The notes beneath the pieces were generated by a model that saw only the letters and a list, made by a program, of their open reading frames with translations, had not been told where the DNA came from and searched no databases. Below, one piece after another: positions 1 through 5,421 of a stretch of 5,421 nucleotides of DNA (position 1 is its first letter; every line of letters starts with the position of its first letter). The stretch comes from Actinomycetota bacterium. Its GTDB lineage: Bacteria > Actinomycetota > Actinomycetes > Nanopelagicales > Nanopelagicaceae. The DNA lies in contig WLSX01000038.1 of NCBI GenBank assembly GCA_009705675.1, positions 1 to 5,421 of the forward strand, given 5' to 3'. A program made the position numbers and the translations under genes.

Positions 1-69
1 GCTGCTGATCCGATCTATGCCTTAGAGCGAGCGATAATGACCGTATGTGCGGCGAAAAGTGCTAGATAA
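1..69 (+). CDS. holA: DNA polymerase III delta subunit, C-terminal end (partial)
   Basis: The window opens inside a reading frame that encodes AADPIYALERAIMTVCAAKSAR and stops at TAA 67-69; the 5' part lies outside the window. The DPxYALER-type ending resembles the C-terminus of actinobacterial HolA, the delta subunit that opens the sliding clamp ring within the clamp-loader complex. Context supports this, because holA lies next to rpsT in Actinobacteria and in Bacillus. Only 22 residues are visible and none is catalytic, so the call rests on that short tail plus gene order. Here it points the same way as rpsT, whereas from memory the two genes are on opposite strands in Mycobacterium tuberculosis and Bacillus subtilis. 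The alternative is chance reading of intergenic DNA, which is less likely given the motif. Confidence 0.72.
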   Translation, partial: AADPIYALERAIMTVCAAKSAR

Positions 70-71
70 CC

Positions 72-88
72 ACGCTCAGTTTGAGCGT
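72..88 (+). repeat. Perfect 7-bp inverted repeat (hairpin) after holA
   Basis: ACGCTCA (72-78) and TGAGCGT (82-88) are perfect reverse complements around a GTT loop, two bases after the holA stop codon. The position suits a transcript 3' end or attenuator for holA. However, AAGGCCC follows rather than a T-run, so it is not a standard intrinsic terminator. Its right arm overlaps the candidate -35 of the rpsT promoter. Function unknown. Confidence 0.5.
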
Positions 89-110
89 AAGGCCCTTGCG
101 CTGATATCCT
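81..110 (+). promoter_or_regulatory. Candidate sigma-70-type promoter for rpsT operon
   Basis: TTGAGC (81-86) matches four of six bases of the TTGACA -35 consensus. It is followed after 18 nt by TATCCT (105-110), a TANNNT-type -10 preceded by TG at 102-103 (extended -10). Transcription would start near base 117, leaving a leader of about 45 nt before the rpsT start codon. This is the only gap in the window large enough for a full promoter outside coding sequence, and a ribosomal protein gene follows. An alternative with TTGCGC (96-101) and an AT-rich -10 near 121-127 has worse spacing. The call is by eye and untested. Confidence 0.38.
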
Positions 111-118
111 ACCGATCT

Positions 119-138
119 TCTTAAATAAGTTTTTAAGA
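119..138 (+). repeat. AU-rich hairpin in the rpsT leader
   Basis: TCTTAAA (119-125) can pair with TTTAAGA (132-138) around the six-base loop TAAGTT, forming a 7-bp, mostly A-U stem just upstream of the rpsT ribosome binding site. Ribosomal protein mRNAs often carry leader structures used for autoregulation, and E. coli S20 is autoregulated after transcription. No specific S20 target is recognisable here. The stem is weak and could be a by-product of AT-rich DNA. Confidence 0.35.
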
Positions 139-149
139 GATAAAAGAGA

Positions 150-154
150 AAAGG
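150..154 (+). promoter_or_regulatory. Ribosome binding site of rpsT
   Basis: AAAGG (150-154) complements five bases of the 16S rRNA anti-Shine-Dalgarno sequence and lies nine bases before the GTG at 164. It supports GTG 164 as the start, in agreement with the canonical S20 N-terminus [10 protein letters not shown]. It is the best-placed Shine-Dalgarno sequence in the window. Confidence 0.75.
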
Positions 155-163
155 TAATCTTCA

Positions 164-433
164 GTGGCAAATATCAAGTCCCAGATCAAACGAATTCGCA
201 CCAACAACAAAGCGCAAGATCGCAACAAGGCTTATCGTTCAGCGCTTCGTACTGCAATTCGTAAATTTCGCGATGCGGTAACTGCTGGAGATGCTGCAAA
301 AATTAAAGCAGAGTTTACGGATGCTTCCCGTTCATTAGATATGGCTGTTTCAAAAGGCGTAATTCATGCCAATAACGCAGCTAATAAAAAGTCAGCGATG
401 GCGAAGTTAGCCAACAAAGCTGGCGTTCGTTAA
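164..433 (+). CDS. rpsT: 30S ribosomal protein S20
   Basis: This encodes an 89-residue, strongly basic protein, close to the usual S20 length of 86-88. S20 is a primary 16S rRNA-binding protein that folds as a three-helix bundle at the base of the small subunit and acts early in 30S assembly. The family hallmarks are clear: [12 protein letters not shown] at the N-terminus, an [10 protein letters not shown] segment near residues 22-31, and a [14 protein letters not shown] segment near residues 64-77. The start is GTG, supported by an AAAGG Shine-Dalgarno sequence nine bases upstream. It stops at TAA 431-433, 25 bases before lepA, with no intrinsic terminator between, so co-transcription with lepA is likely. 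Codons such as CGT, CGC and AAC are more frequent here than in the following genes, as expected for a highly expressed gene. Confidence 0.98.
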   Translation: MANIKSQIKRIRTNNKAQDRNKAYRSALRTAIRKFRDAVTAGDAAKIKAEFTDASRSLDMAVSKGVIHANNAANKKSAMAKLANKAGVR

Positions 434-449
434 TTTTCTAGACACTCCT

Positions 450-465
450 AAGGCATAAATGCCTT
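450..465 (+). promoter_or_regulatory. Inverted repeat enclosing the lepA SD and start codon
   Basis: AAGGCAT (450-456) and ATGCCTT (459-465) are perfect reverse complements separated by AA. Allowing for loop geometry, the RNA would form a six-bp stem (450-455 with 460-465) with a UAAA loop. The AAGG Shine-Dalgarno sequence (450-453) pairs with CCTT in codons two and three of lepA, and the AUG lies in the loop and top of the stem. Such a structure would hinder initiation unless opened, for example by ribosomes finishing rpsT 17 nt upstream. No T-run follows, so it is not an intrinsic terminator. A regulatory role is inferred. Confidence 0.5.
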
Positions 466-2324
466 CCATCTCGATTGCAAAAGCTCCGCAGCCTGCTGCC
501 ACAAATCCTGCGCAAATTAGAAATTTTTGTATCATCGCACATATCGATCACGGTAAATCTACTTTGGCCGATCGCATGTTGGGAATTACTGGTGTTGTAG
601 AGGATAGAAATATGCGTGCGCAATATCTAGATCGAATGGATATTGAACGTGAACGAGGAATAACAATTAAAAGCCAGGCAGTTAGATTGCCCTGGAGATC
701 AGGAATTGATAGCCAAGAATATATATTAAATATGATCGATACGCCTGGCCATGTTGACTTCACCTATGAGGTATCTCGCTCCCTTGCAGCATGTGAAGGC
801 GCGGTCCTTTTGGTTGATTGTGCTCAAGGTATCGAAGCGCAGACCTTAGCCAATCTTTATCTAGCAATGGAAAATAATCTGACCATAATTCCAGTATTAA
901 ATAAGATTGATTTACCGGCTGCTCAACCTGAAAAATTTGCAATAGAGCTTGCTAATTTAATTGGTTGTAAGCCTGAAGATTGCTTGCGAGTATCTGGAAA
1001 AACTGGAGCCGGAGTTGAAGAATTACTTGATCAAATTGTGAAGCAAATTCCACCACCAGTGGGTGATCCAAAAGCTCCTACTCGAGCATTAATTTTTGAT
1101 TCAGTTTATGACTCCTATCGTGGTGTGGTTACCTATGTTCGTGTTGTTGATGGACACCTTTCACCTCGAGATCAAATTCAGATGTATTCAACGGGTGTGA
1201 GACATGAAATGCTTGAAGTTGGAGTTATTTCACCAGAGCCGATGGCAAGTAATGGTTTAGGTGTTGGTGAAGTAGGTTATTTAATTACTGGAGTTAAGGA
1301 TGTAAGACAGTCTCGCGTTGGCGATACTGTAACAACTTACAACAACCCAGCCACAGTCGCACTTGCTGGATATAAGGATCCAAAGCCAATGGTTTTTTCT
1401 GGACTATTTCCACTAGATGGAACTGAGTATCCAATGCTCCGTGAAGCATTAGATAAACTGCAATTAAATGATGCTGCTTTAGTTTTTGAACCAGAGTCAT
1501 CTGACGCACTTGGTTTCGGTTTTAGATGTGGCTTCTTAGGTCTACTACACATGGAGATCGTAAGAGAAAGACTTGAAAGAGAGGCTGGACTAACTTTAAT
1601 TTCTACCGCTCCTAGCGTGGTTTACAAGGTCACTTTAGATGATGGCAAGAAATTAGTTGTAACAAATCCATCTGAGTATCCAGATGGAAAAATTGCTGAA
1701 GTACAAGAGCCAATTGTTAAGGCCACTATTTTGGCACCAAGTGAATTTATCGGAACGATCATGGAGCTTTGTCAGCAACGACGAGGTGTGCAAAAAGGTA
1801 TGGATTATTTATCTGAGGACCGGGTTGAGATTCGCTACACATTGCCACTTGCTGAAATTGTATTTGATTTCTTTGATCAGCTTAAATCTAGAACTAAAGG
1901 TTATGCCTCACTTGATTATGAACCAATTGGGGAAGAGGCTGGAGATTTAGTTAAAGTTGATATTTTATTGCAGGGTGAGAAAGTTGATGCATTTAGTCAA
2001 ATTGTTCACCGCGACAAGGCTTATGCATATGGTGTGACAATGACTGGAAAATTAAGAGAGTTAATTCCTCGTCAACAGTTTGAGGTTCCAATTCAAGCAG
2101 CAATTGGTGCAAAAATCATTGCTCGAGAAAATATTAGAGCAATCCGAAAAGATGTATTGGCAAAGTGCTATGGCGGAGATATCACTCGTAAGCGCAAACT
2201 CTTGGAAAAGCAAAAAGAGGGTAAGAAGCGAATGAAGATGGTTGGCAGAGTTGAAGTTCCACAGGAGGCATTTATTGCTGCACTGACCACTGATTCAGAT
2301 AAAGCGAGTGAAAAGAAAAAGTAA
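459..2324 (+). CDS. lepA: Elongation factor 4 (LepA), ribosome-associated GTPase
   Basis: A 621-residue translational GTPase of the EF-G-like family, slightly longer than E. coli LepA (599). EF4 binds the ribosome; back-translocation of stalled ribosomes and roles in initiation or 30S biogenesis have been proposed. All GTPase motifs are present: G1 AHIDHGKST (27-35), G2 RGITI (66-70), G3 DTPGH (94-98) with the conserved histidine H98, G4 NKID (148-151) and G5 SGKTG (179-183). The LepA-specific C-terminal domain is intact, with [10 protein letters not shown] at 571-580 and VPQEAF at 600-605, followed by a lysine-rich tail. This separates it from EF-G and BipA. The ATG start gives a roughly 20-residue N-terminal extension before [14 protein letters not shown], as in actinobacterial LepA. 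The AAGG Shine-Dalgarno sequence lies only five bases upstream and within an inverted repeat. The gene ends in TAA directly abutting hemW, in the same frame. Confidence 0.98.
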   Translation: MPSISIAKAPQPAATNPAQIRNFCIIAHIDHGKSTLADRMLGITGVVEDRNMRAQYLDRMDIERERGITIKSQAVRLPWRSGIDSQEYILNMIDTPGHVDFTYEVSRSLAACEGAVLLVDCAQGIEAQTLANLYLAMENNLTIIPVLNKIDLPAAQPEKFAIELANLIGCKPEDCLRVSGKTGAGVEELLDQIVKQIPPPVGDPKAPTRALIFDSVYDSYRGVVTYVRVVDGHLSPRDQIQMYSTGVRHEMLEVGVISPEPMASNGLGVGEVGYLITGVKDVRQSRVGDTVTTYNNPATVALAGYKDPKPMVFSGLFPLDGTEYPMLREALDKLQLNDAALVFEPESSDALGFGFRCGFLGLLHMEIVRERLEREAGLTLISTAPSVVYKVTLDDGKKLVVTNPSEYPDGKIAEVQEPIVKATILAPSEFIGTIMELCQQRRGVQKGMDYLSEDRVEIRYTLPLAEIVFDFFDQLKSRTKGYASLDYEPIGEEAGDLVKVDILLQGEKVDAFSQIVHRDKAYAYGVTMTGKLRELIPRQQFEVPIQAAIGAKIIARENIRAIRKDVLAKCYGGDITRKRKLLEKQKEGKKRMKMVGRVEVPQEAFIAALTTDSDKASEKKK

Positions 2325-3470
2325 GTGGATCTAGCATTTTATATTCATATCCCTTATTGCATAAAAAGGTGCGGATATTGTGATTTCAATACCTACACAC
2401 CCAGTGAACTTAAAATTACAACCGGCCTTAAAAGCATAACTAGTTCTTATACAAATTTATTAATCACAGAGATTAAATCTGCTCGTAAACAGGTAGGTGA
2501 GCGCGCAGTTGTACCATCTATTTTTTTCGGTGGCGGTACTCCATCTCTCATGGAGGCAGAGGAGATTAAGTCAATAATTACTGTCATTGGGTCTGAGTTT
2601 GATTTAGCCAGTGATATTGAAATTACCTTAGAGAGCAATCCAGATACAGTGGATAAAGAAAAGTTAGAGAAATTTTACCAAGCTGGTATTAATAGAATTT
2701 CATTTGGAATGCAATCTGCTGTGCCACATGTATTGGCCACACTAGATCGAACACATAACCCAGATAATCTTTATCAAGTAACAAAATGGGCTAGTGAGGT
2801 TGGGTTCAAAGAGATTTCAGTAGATTTAATTTATGGAACACCCGGGGAGTCAAAATTAGATTGGCAGAAATCTATCGATACCGCACTCTCCCTTCCAATC
2901 ACTCATATCTCTGCGTATGCACTAATCATTGAAGAGGGCACAAAGCTGGCAGCACAAATAAAGCGGGGTGAAGTTGACCAAGTCGATGATGATTTAACTG
3001 CAGAGAAGTATTTAATGGCAGACGATGCATTTACAAAGTTTGGCTTTAATTGGTATGAATTAAGTAATTGGTCAAAGGTTAATTCTGAAAGTAAACATAA
3101 CCTTGCTTACTGGCTTGGAAAGAATTGGTGGGGAGCAGGTCCTGGCGCCCACTCTCATTTAAATGGAAAACGTTTTTGGAATGTAAAACACCCAAACCTT
3201 TATAAGCAGAAAATTGAAGCCAATGAATCACCAGTTGCCGACTCAGAAGAGCTTGAAGAATTACAAATAGAGAGCGAACGTTTAATGCTCTCTATCCGGT
3301 TACCAAGTGGAGTTGAGAAAAGTACTTTAAATGAACAACAAATTTTAGATTTATCTGGGTATGTTGAAAGTGGGCACCTAGATAAAGGTGATTGGAATAA
3401 TGGCAGAGCAACCTTAACCTTGGATGGACGGCTTATTGCAGATCGAATCGTCCGTGAAATCCTCTTGTAG
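2325..3470 (+). CDS. hemW: Heme chaperone HemW, radical SAM family
   Basis: A 381-residue radical SAM protein, often misannotated as oxygen-independent coproporphyrinogen III oxidase. HemW binds a [4Fe-4S] cluster and heme and is thought to deliver heme to target proteins. The cluster motif is C12-x3-C16-x2-C19 followed by DF. HemN instead has CxxxCxxCxC, and that fourth cysteine is absent here (F21). Other landmarks are GGGTPS (69-74), ESNPDT (102-107), GINRISFGMQS (120-130), DLIYGTPG (166-173), YELSNWS (243-249), the HemW heme-binding HNxxYW motif as HNLAYW (257-262), and GPGAHSH (271-277). The start is GTG 2325, because the lepA stop immediately precedes it in frame and no earlier start is possible. 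No clear Shine-Dalgarno sequence is seen, so translation probably couples to lepA termination. The N-terminus has only 11 residues before the first cluster cysteine, shorter than I recall for high-GC actinobacterial homologues. It ends in tandem TAG TAG. Confidence 0.95.
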   Translation: MDLAFYIHIPYCIKRCGYCDFNTYTPSELKITTGLKSITSSYTNLLITEIKSARKQVGERAVVPSIFFGGGTPSLMEAEEIKSIITVIGSEFDLASDIEITLESNPDTVDKEKLEKFYQAGINRISFGMQSAVPHVLATLDRTHNPDNLYQVTKWASEVGFKEISVDLIYGTPGESKLDWQKSIDTALSLPITHISAYALIIEEGTKLAAQIKRGEVDQVDDDLTAEKYLMADDAFTKFGFNWYELSNWSKVNSESKHNLAYWLGKNWWGAGPGAHSHLNGKRFWNVKHPNLYKQKIEANESPVADSEELEELQIESERLMLSIRLPSGVEKSTLNEQQILDLSGYVESGHLDKGDWNNGRATLTLDGRLIADRIVREILL

Positions 3471-3482
3471 TAGCGTTGGCTT

Positions 3483-4496
3483 ATGAGTAATAAGGTCGCT
3501 GGCAGACAGCTAGAAATCCTAAAGGCAATAGTTGATGAGTATGTTGCCAGTGAAGAGCCAGTTGGCTCTAAAACCTTAGCTGAGCGATCTGGATTAGGTG
3601 TTTCACCTGCAACTATTCGTAATGAAATGGCTGTGCTAGAAGATGCTGGATTAATTACTCAACCTCACACAAGTGCTGGTCGAATTCCAACAAATAAAGG
3701 TTATCGTGTTTTTGTTGATCAGCTTGCTGAGATTAAACCCTTGTCTACTGCAGAACGTAAAGCAATTGAAAACTTCTTAGATGGTGCAACTGATTTAGAT
3801 GACGTAATTTCAAGAACAGTTCGCCTGCTTGCTCAAGTTACAAAGCAGGTAGCAGTTGTTCAATACCCATCTCTTATCAAAGCCAAAGTTCGTCATATTG
3901 AGTTAGTGCTATTAAATACAACAAGAGTAATGATTGTTCTAATTACAGATACTGGCCGAGTTGAGCAAAGAATGGTCGAGTTACCTTTTGAAATAACTGA
4001 AGCAGCACTATCTGATTTACATAAAAAGGTTAACCTATCTATCGCAACTCAATCCCTCTCTAGTGTTGCAAGTAACTTAGAAGGATTATCTAGAAATTAT
4101 CGTGGAAATGATAAATCTAATGTCGTTGTAATAATTACTACTTTGATTGAAATGGCAGTTGAACAACCAGAGGAAAAAGTAGTTTTGGCTGGAAGATCAA
4201 ACCTTGCTCGCTCTAATCAAGATTTGTCAGGCAGTATTCACCCGATCCTTGAGGCACTAGAGGAGCAGGTGGTTTTGCTTAGATTGTTATCTGGCACAGA
4301 CTCTTCAGTAAGAGTTCAAATTGGTGATGAGCAAAGCGAAAAAAGTTTAAGAAGTACCAGTTTAGTCACGGTTGGGTATGCAAATATCGGCGCACTTGGA
4401 ATATTAGGACCAACTCGCATGGATTACGCTTCATCAATTACAGCTGTTAACGCAGTTGCCAATTATGTTGGTCGATTTTTAACGGAGAATAAATAG
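3483..4496 (+). CDS. hrcA: Heat-inducible transcription repressor HrcA
   Basis: A 337-residue protein of normal HrcA length. HrcA dimers repress class I heat-shock genes (groESL, dnaK or dnaJ operons) by binding the CIRCE inverted repeat, with activity modulated by GroEL. The N-terminal winged helix is clear: EEPVGSKTLAE (24-34), recognition-helix segment SPATIRNEMAVLED (41-54), and wing SAGRIPTNKGYRVFVD (64-79). The C-terminal dimerisation signature LGILGPTRMDY lies near residues 305-315. ATG 3483 is the only start between the in-frame stop at 3471-3473 and the conserved domain. There is no recognisable Shine-Dalgarno sequence upstream, so coupling to hemW, 12 nt away, is likely. A weak 5-bp inverted repeat (CTTAT 3480-3484, ATAAG 3490-3494) covers the start codon. 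No CIRCE-like sequence is visible upstream, so autoregulation is not evident. dnaJ follows after 3 nt. Confidence 0.97.
   Translation: MSNKVAGRQLEILKAIVDEYVASEEPVGSKTLAERSGLGVSPATIRNEMAVLEDAGLITQPHTSAGRIPTNKGYRVFVDQLAEIKPLSTAERKAIENFLDGATDLDDVISRTVRLLAQVTKQVAVVQYPSLIKAKVRHIELVLLNTTRVMIVLITDTGRVEQRMVELPFEITEAALSDLHKKVNLSIATQSLSSVASNLEGLSRNYRGNDKSNVVVIITTLIEMAVEQPEEKVVLAGRSNLARSNQDLSGSIHPILEALEEQVVLLRLLSGTDSSVRVQIGDEQSEKSLRSTSLVTVGYANIGALGILGPTRMDYASSITAVNAVANYVGRFLTENK
4484..4487 (+). promoter_or_regulatory. Possible Shine-Dalgarno sequence of dnaJ, inside hrcA
   Basis: GGAG (4484-4487) lies in the last codons of hrcA, 12 bases before the dnaJ ATG. That spacing is long but usable. The AGAAG nearer the ATG (4495-4499) is too close. 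The placement implies that dnaJ initiation depends on or follows hrcA translation. Confidence 0.4.
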
Positions 4497-4499
4497 AAG

Positions 4500-5421
4500 A
4501 TGGCTGATTTATATGAAACACTCGGCGTAGGTCGAGATGCAAGTTTTGATGAAATTAAAAAGGCATACCGAAAATTAGCTAGAAACTATCATCCTGATGT
4601 AAATCCAGATCCAAAGATCTCTGACAAATTTAAAGAGATCACCGCAGCCTATGAAATATTAAGTGATCCAGATAAGCGACAAAATTACGACATTGGTGGA
4701 AATGGTTTCGGTGGAGGGTTTTCAAATGCAGGTTTTGGCTTTGGCGACATTATGGATGCTTTTTTTGGTGGCGGACAGCAACGCGGACCTCGTCCAAGAA
4801 ATCGTCCTGGTCAAGATGCATTGATAAAAGTAGAGGTTAATTTAAGTGAAGCAACCTTTGGGTGTGATCGTGAGTTAAATGTTGAAACTGCTGTTGCATG
4901 TAGCAAGTGTGGCGGAAGTGGCTGTGCTAATAATTCACGACCTAGAACCTGTGATATTTGTAAGGGCAGAGGTGAAACACAGCAAGTAGCAAGATCTATT
5001 TTGGGACAAGTAATGACTAGCAGGCCATGTGCTAGTTGCCAAGGATTTGGTTCAATAATTTCTGATCCTTGTGGTGAGTGTGCAGGCGATGGCAGAGTTC
5101 GATCACGTAAAAGTATTCCAATTAAAATTCCAGCTGGTGTTGAAACTGGTAATCGCATTCAGCTAAGCGGGCAAGGTGAAGTTGGGCCAGGTGGTGGAGC
5201 ACCTGGTGATTTATATGTAGAAATTGTAGAAATCCCACATGAATTTTTAGTTCGAGACGGAAATAACCTTCATATTTCAATTGGAATTCCAATGACTTCT
5301 GCTGCGCTAGGCGCAAAGGTAGAAATTCAAACTTTAGATGGCATGCAAAGCGTACAAATTTCTGAAGGATTACAGAGTGGATCTACGGTTGTATTAAAAG
5401 GCCTTGGTGTAACAAAATTAC
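4500..5421 (+). CDS. dnaJ: Molecular chaperone DnaJ, DnaJ2 type (partial, 3' end missing)
   Basis: The gene is open from ATG 4500 to the window edge, giving 307 codons plus one base; full-length family members are about 370-380 residues. DnaJ (Hsp40) delivers unfolded clients to DnaK and stimulates its ATPase. The J domain covers residues 3-64 with HPD at 31-33. A short Gly/Phe-rich linker (about 66-92) contains [11 protein letters not shown]. Then come four complete CxxCxGxG zinc-binding repeats starting at C134, C151, C177 and C191, and the first substrate-binding domain continues to about residue 250 ([19 protein letters not shown]). This makes it a type I DnaJ. The linker, [10 protein letters not shown] and hrcA linkage match actinobacterial DnaJ2 rather than the DnaJ1 encoded with dnaK-grpE. 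It starts 3 nt after hrcA, so the pair is almost certainly co-transcribed. The missing C-terminus cannot be judged. Confidence 0.97.
   Translation, partial: MADLYETLGVGRDASFDEIKKAYRKLARNYHPDVNPDPKISDKFKEITAAYEILSDPDKRQNYDIGGNGFGGGFSNAGFGFGDIMDAFFGGGQQRGPRPRNRPGQDALIKVEVNLSEATFGCDRELNVETAVACSKCGGSGCANNSRPRTCDICKGRGETQQVARSILGQVMTSRPCASCQGFGSIISDPCGECAGDGRVRSRKSIPIKIPAGVETGNRIQLSGQGEVGPGGGAPGDLYVEIVEIPHEFLVRDGNNLHISIGIPMTSAALGAKVEIQTLDGMQSVQISEGLQSGSTVVLKGLGVTKL

Noticed and set aside
72..88. Intrinsic terminator of holA
   Set aside because: The hairpin is perfect, but AAGGCCC follows instead of a T-run, so it is listed only as an inverted repeat.
450..465. Transcription terminator between rpsT and lepA
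   Set aside because: The inverted repeat is followed by CCATCTCG rather than a T-run, and its arms include the lepA start codon.
438..763. Two - strand open frames across the start of lepA
   Set aside because: They are antisense to the lepA GTPase domain with shadow-like composition, and no promoter or ribosome binding site supports them.
1684..1950. 88-codon + strand open frame in another frame inside lepA
   Set aside because: It is an out-of-frame shadow of the conserved lepA C-terminal region, with no family resemblance or start signal.
2325..3470. Oxygen-independent coproporphyrinogen III oxidase (HemN)
   Set aside because: The fourth cysteine of the HemN CxxxCxxCxC motif is missing (DF follows the third), and the HNxxYW motif typical of HemW is present.
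70..3482. CIRCE (HrcA) or HAIR (HspR, CTTGAGT-N7-ACTCAAG) operators
   Set aside because: I looked for both half-sites near the gene starts. Only isolated partial matches such as GCTCAAG inside coding sequence occur, with no partner half-site.
4811..5158. 115-codon open frame on the - strand within dnaJ
   Set aside because: It lies wholly antisense to the zinc-finger part of dnaJ. Its product has no recognisable domain and no ribosome binding site, and the sense strand is under clear coding constraint.
1..5421. A previously undescribed system, mobile element or defence locus
   Set aside because: Nearly every base lies in recognised housekeeping genes with intact family motifs, and the only gap over 25 nt is the 94-nt rpsT leader.

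Overview
The window is a compact run of housekeeping genes, all on the + strand and nearly gap-free: the 3' end of holA, then rpsT (ribosomal protein S20), lepA (elongation factor 4), hemW (heme chaperone), hrcA (heat-shock repressor) and the first 307 codons of dnaJ, which runs off the right edge. There are no RNA genes, mobile elements, CRISPR arrays or long repeats, and I found no undescribed system.

Organism. The protein sequences and gene order point to an actinobacterium. The chaperone follows hrcA directly, without grpE-dnaK between them, and has the residues of the actinobacterial DnaJ2 type ([28 protein letters not shown]). LepA has the actinobacterial-style [17 protein letters not shown] segment. 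Yet the DNA is AT-rich (roughly 40% GC by eye, many TTA leucine codons) and the intergenic gaps are 0 to 94 bases. A low-GC, streamlined planktonic actinobacterium, such as the freshwater acI group (Nanopelagicales), fits best. This is inference; no species can be named.

Layout. Bases 1-69 encode the last 22 residues of the DNA polymerase III delta subunit. Bases 70-163, the only real intergenic region, carry a 7-bp hairpin, a candidate promoter with an extended -10, an AU-rich leader hairpin and the rpsT ribosome binding site. From rpsT onward the genes look like one operon: gaps are 25 nt (rpsT-lepA), 0 nt (lepA-hemW), 12 nt (hemW-hrcA) and 3 nt (hrcA-dnaJ), with no intrinsic terminator between them. 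From lepA to the window end all four genes share one reading frame and are separated only by stop codons and at most three further codons.

Function. rpsT and lepA serve 30S assembly and translation, HemW handles heme, and HrcA with DnaJ belong to the heat-shock response. Co-transcription would tie the chaperone and its repressor to growth-linked ribosomal expression. No HrcA operator (CIRCE) is visible. The most interesting local signal is a near-perfect inverted repeat that places both the Shine-Dalgarno sequence and the start codon of lepA in a hairpin stem.
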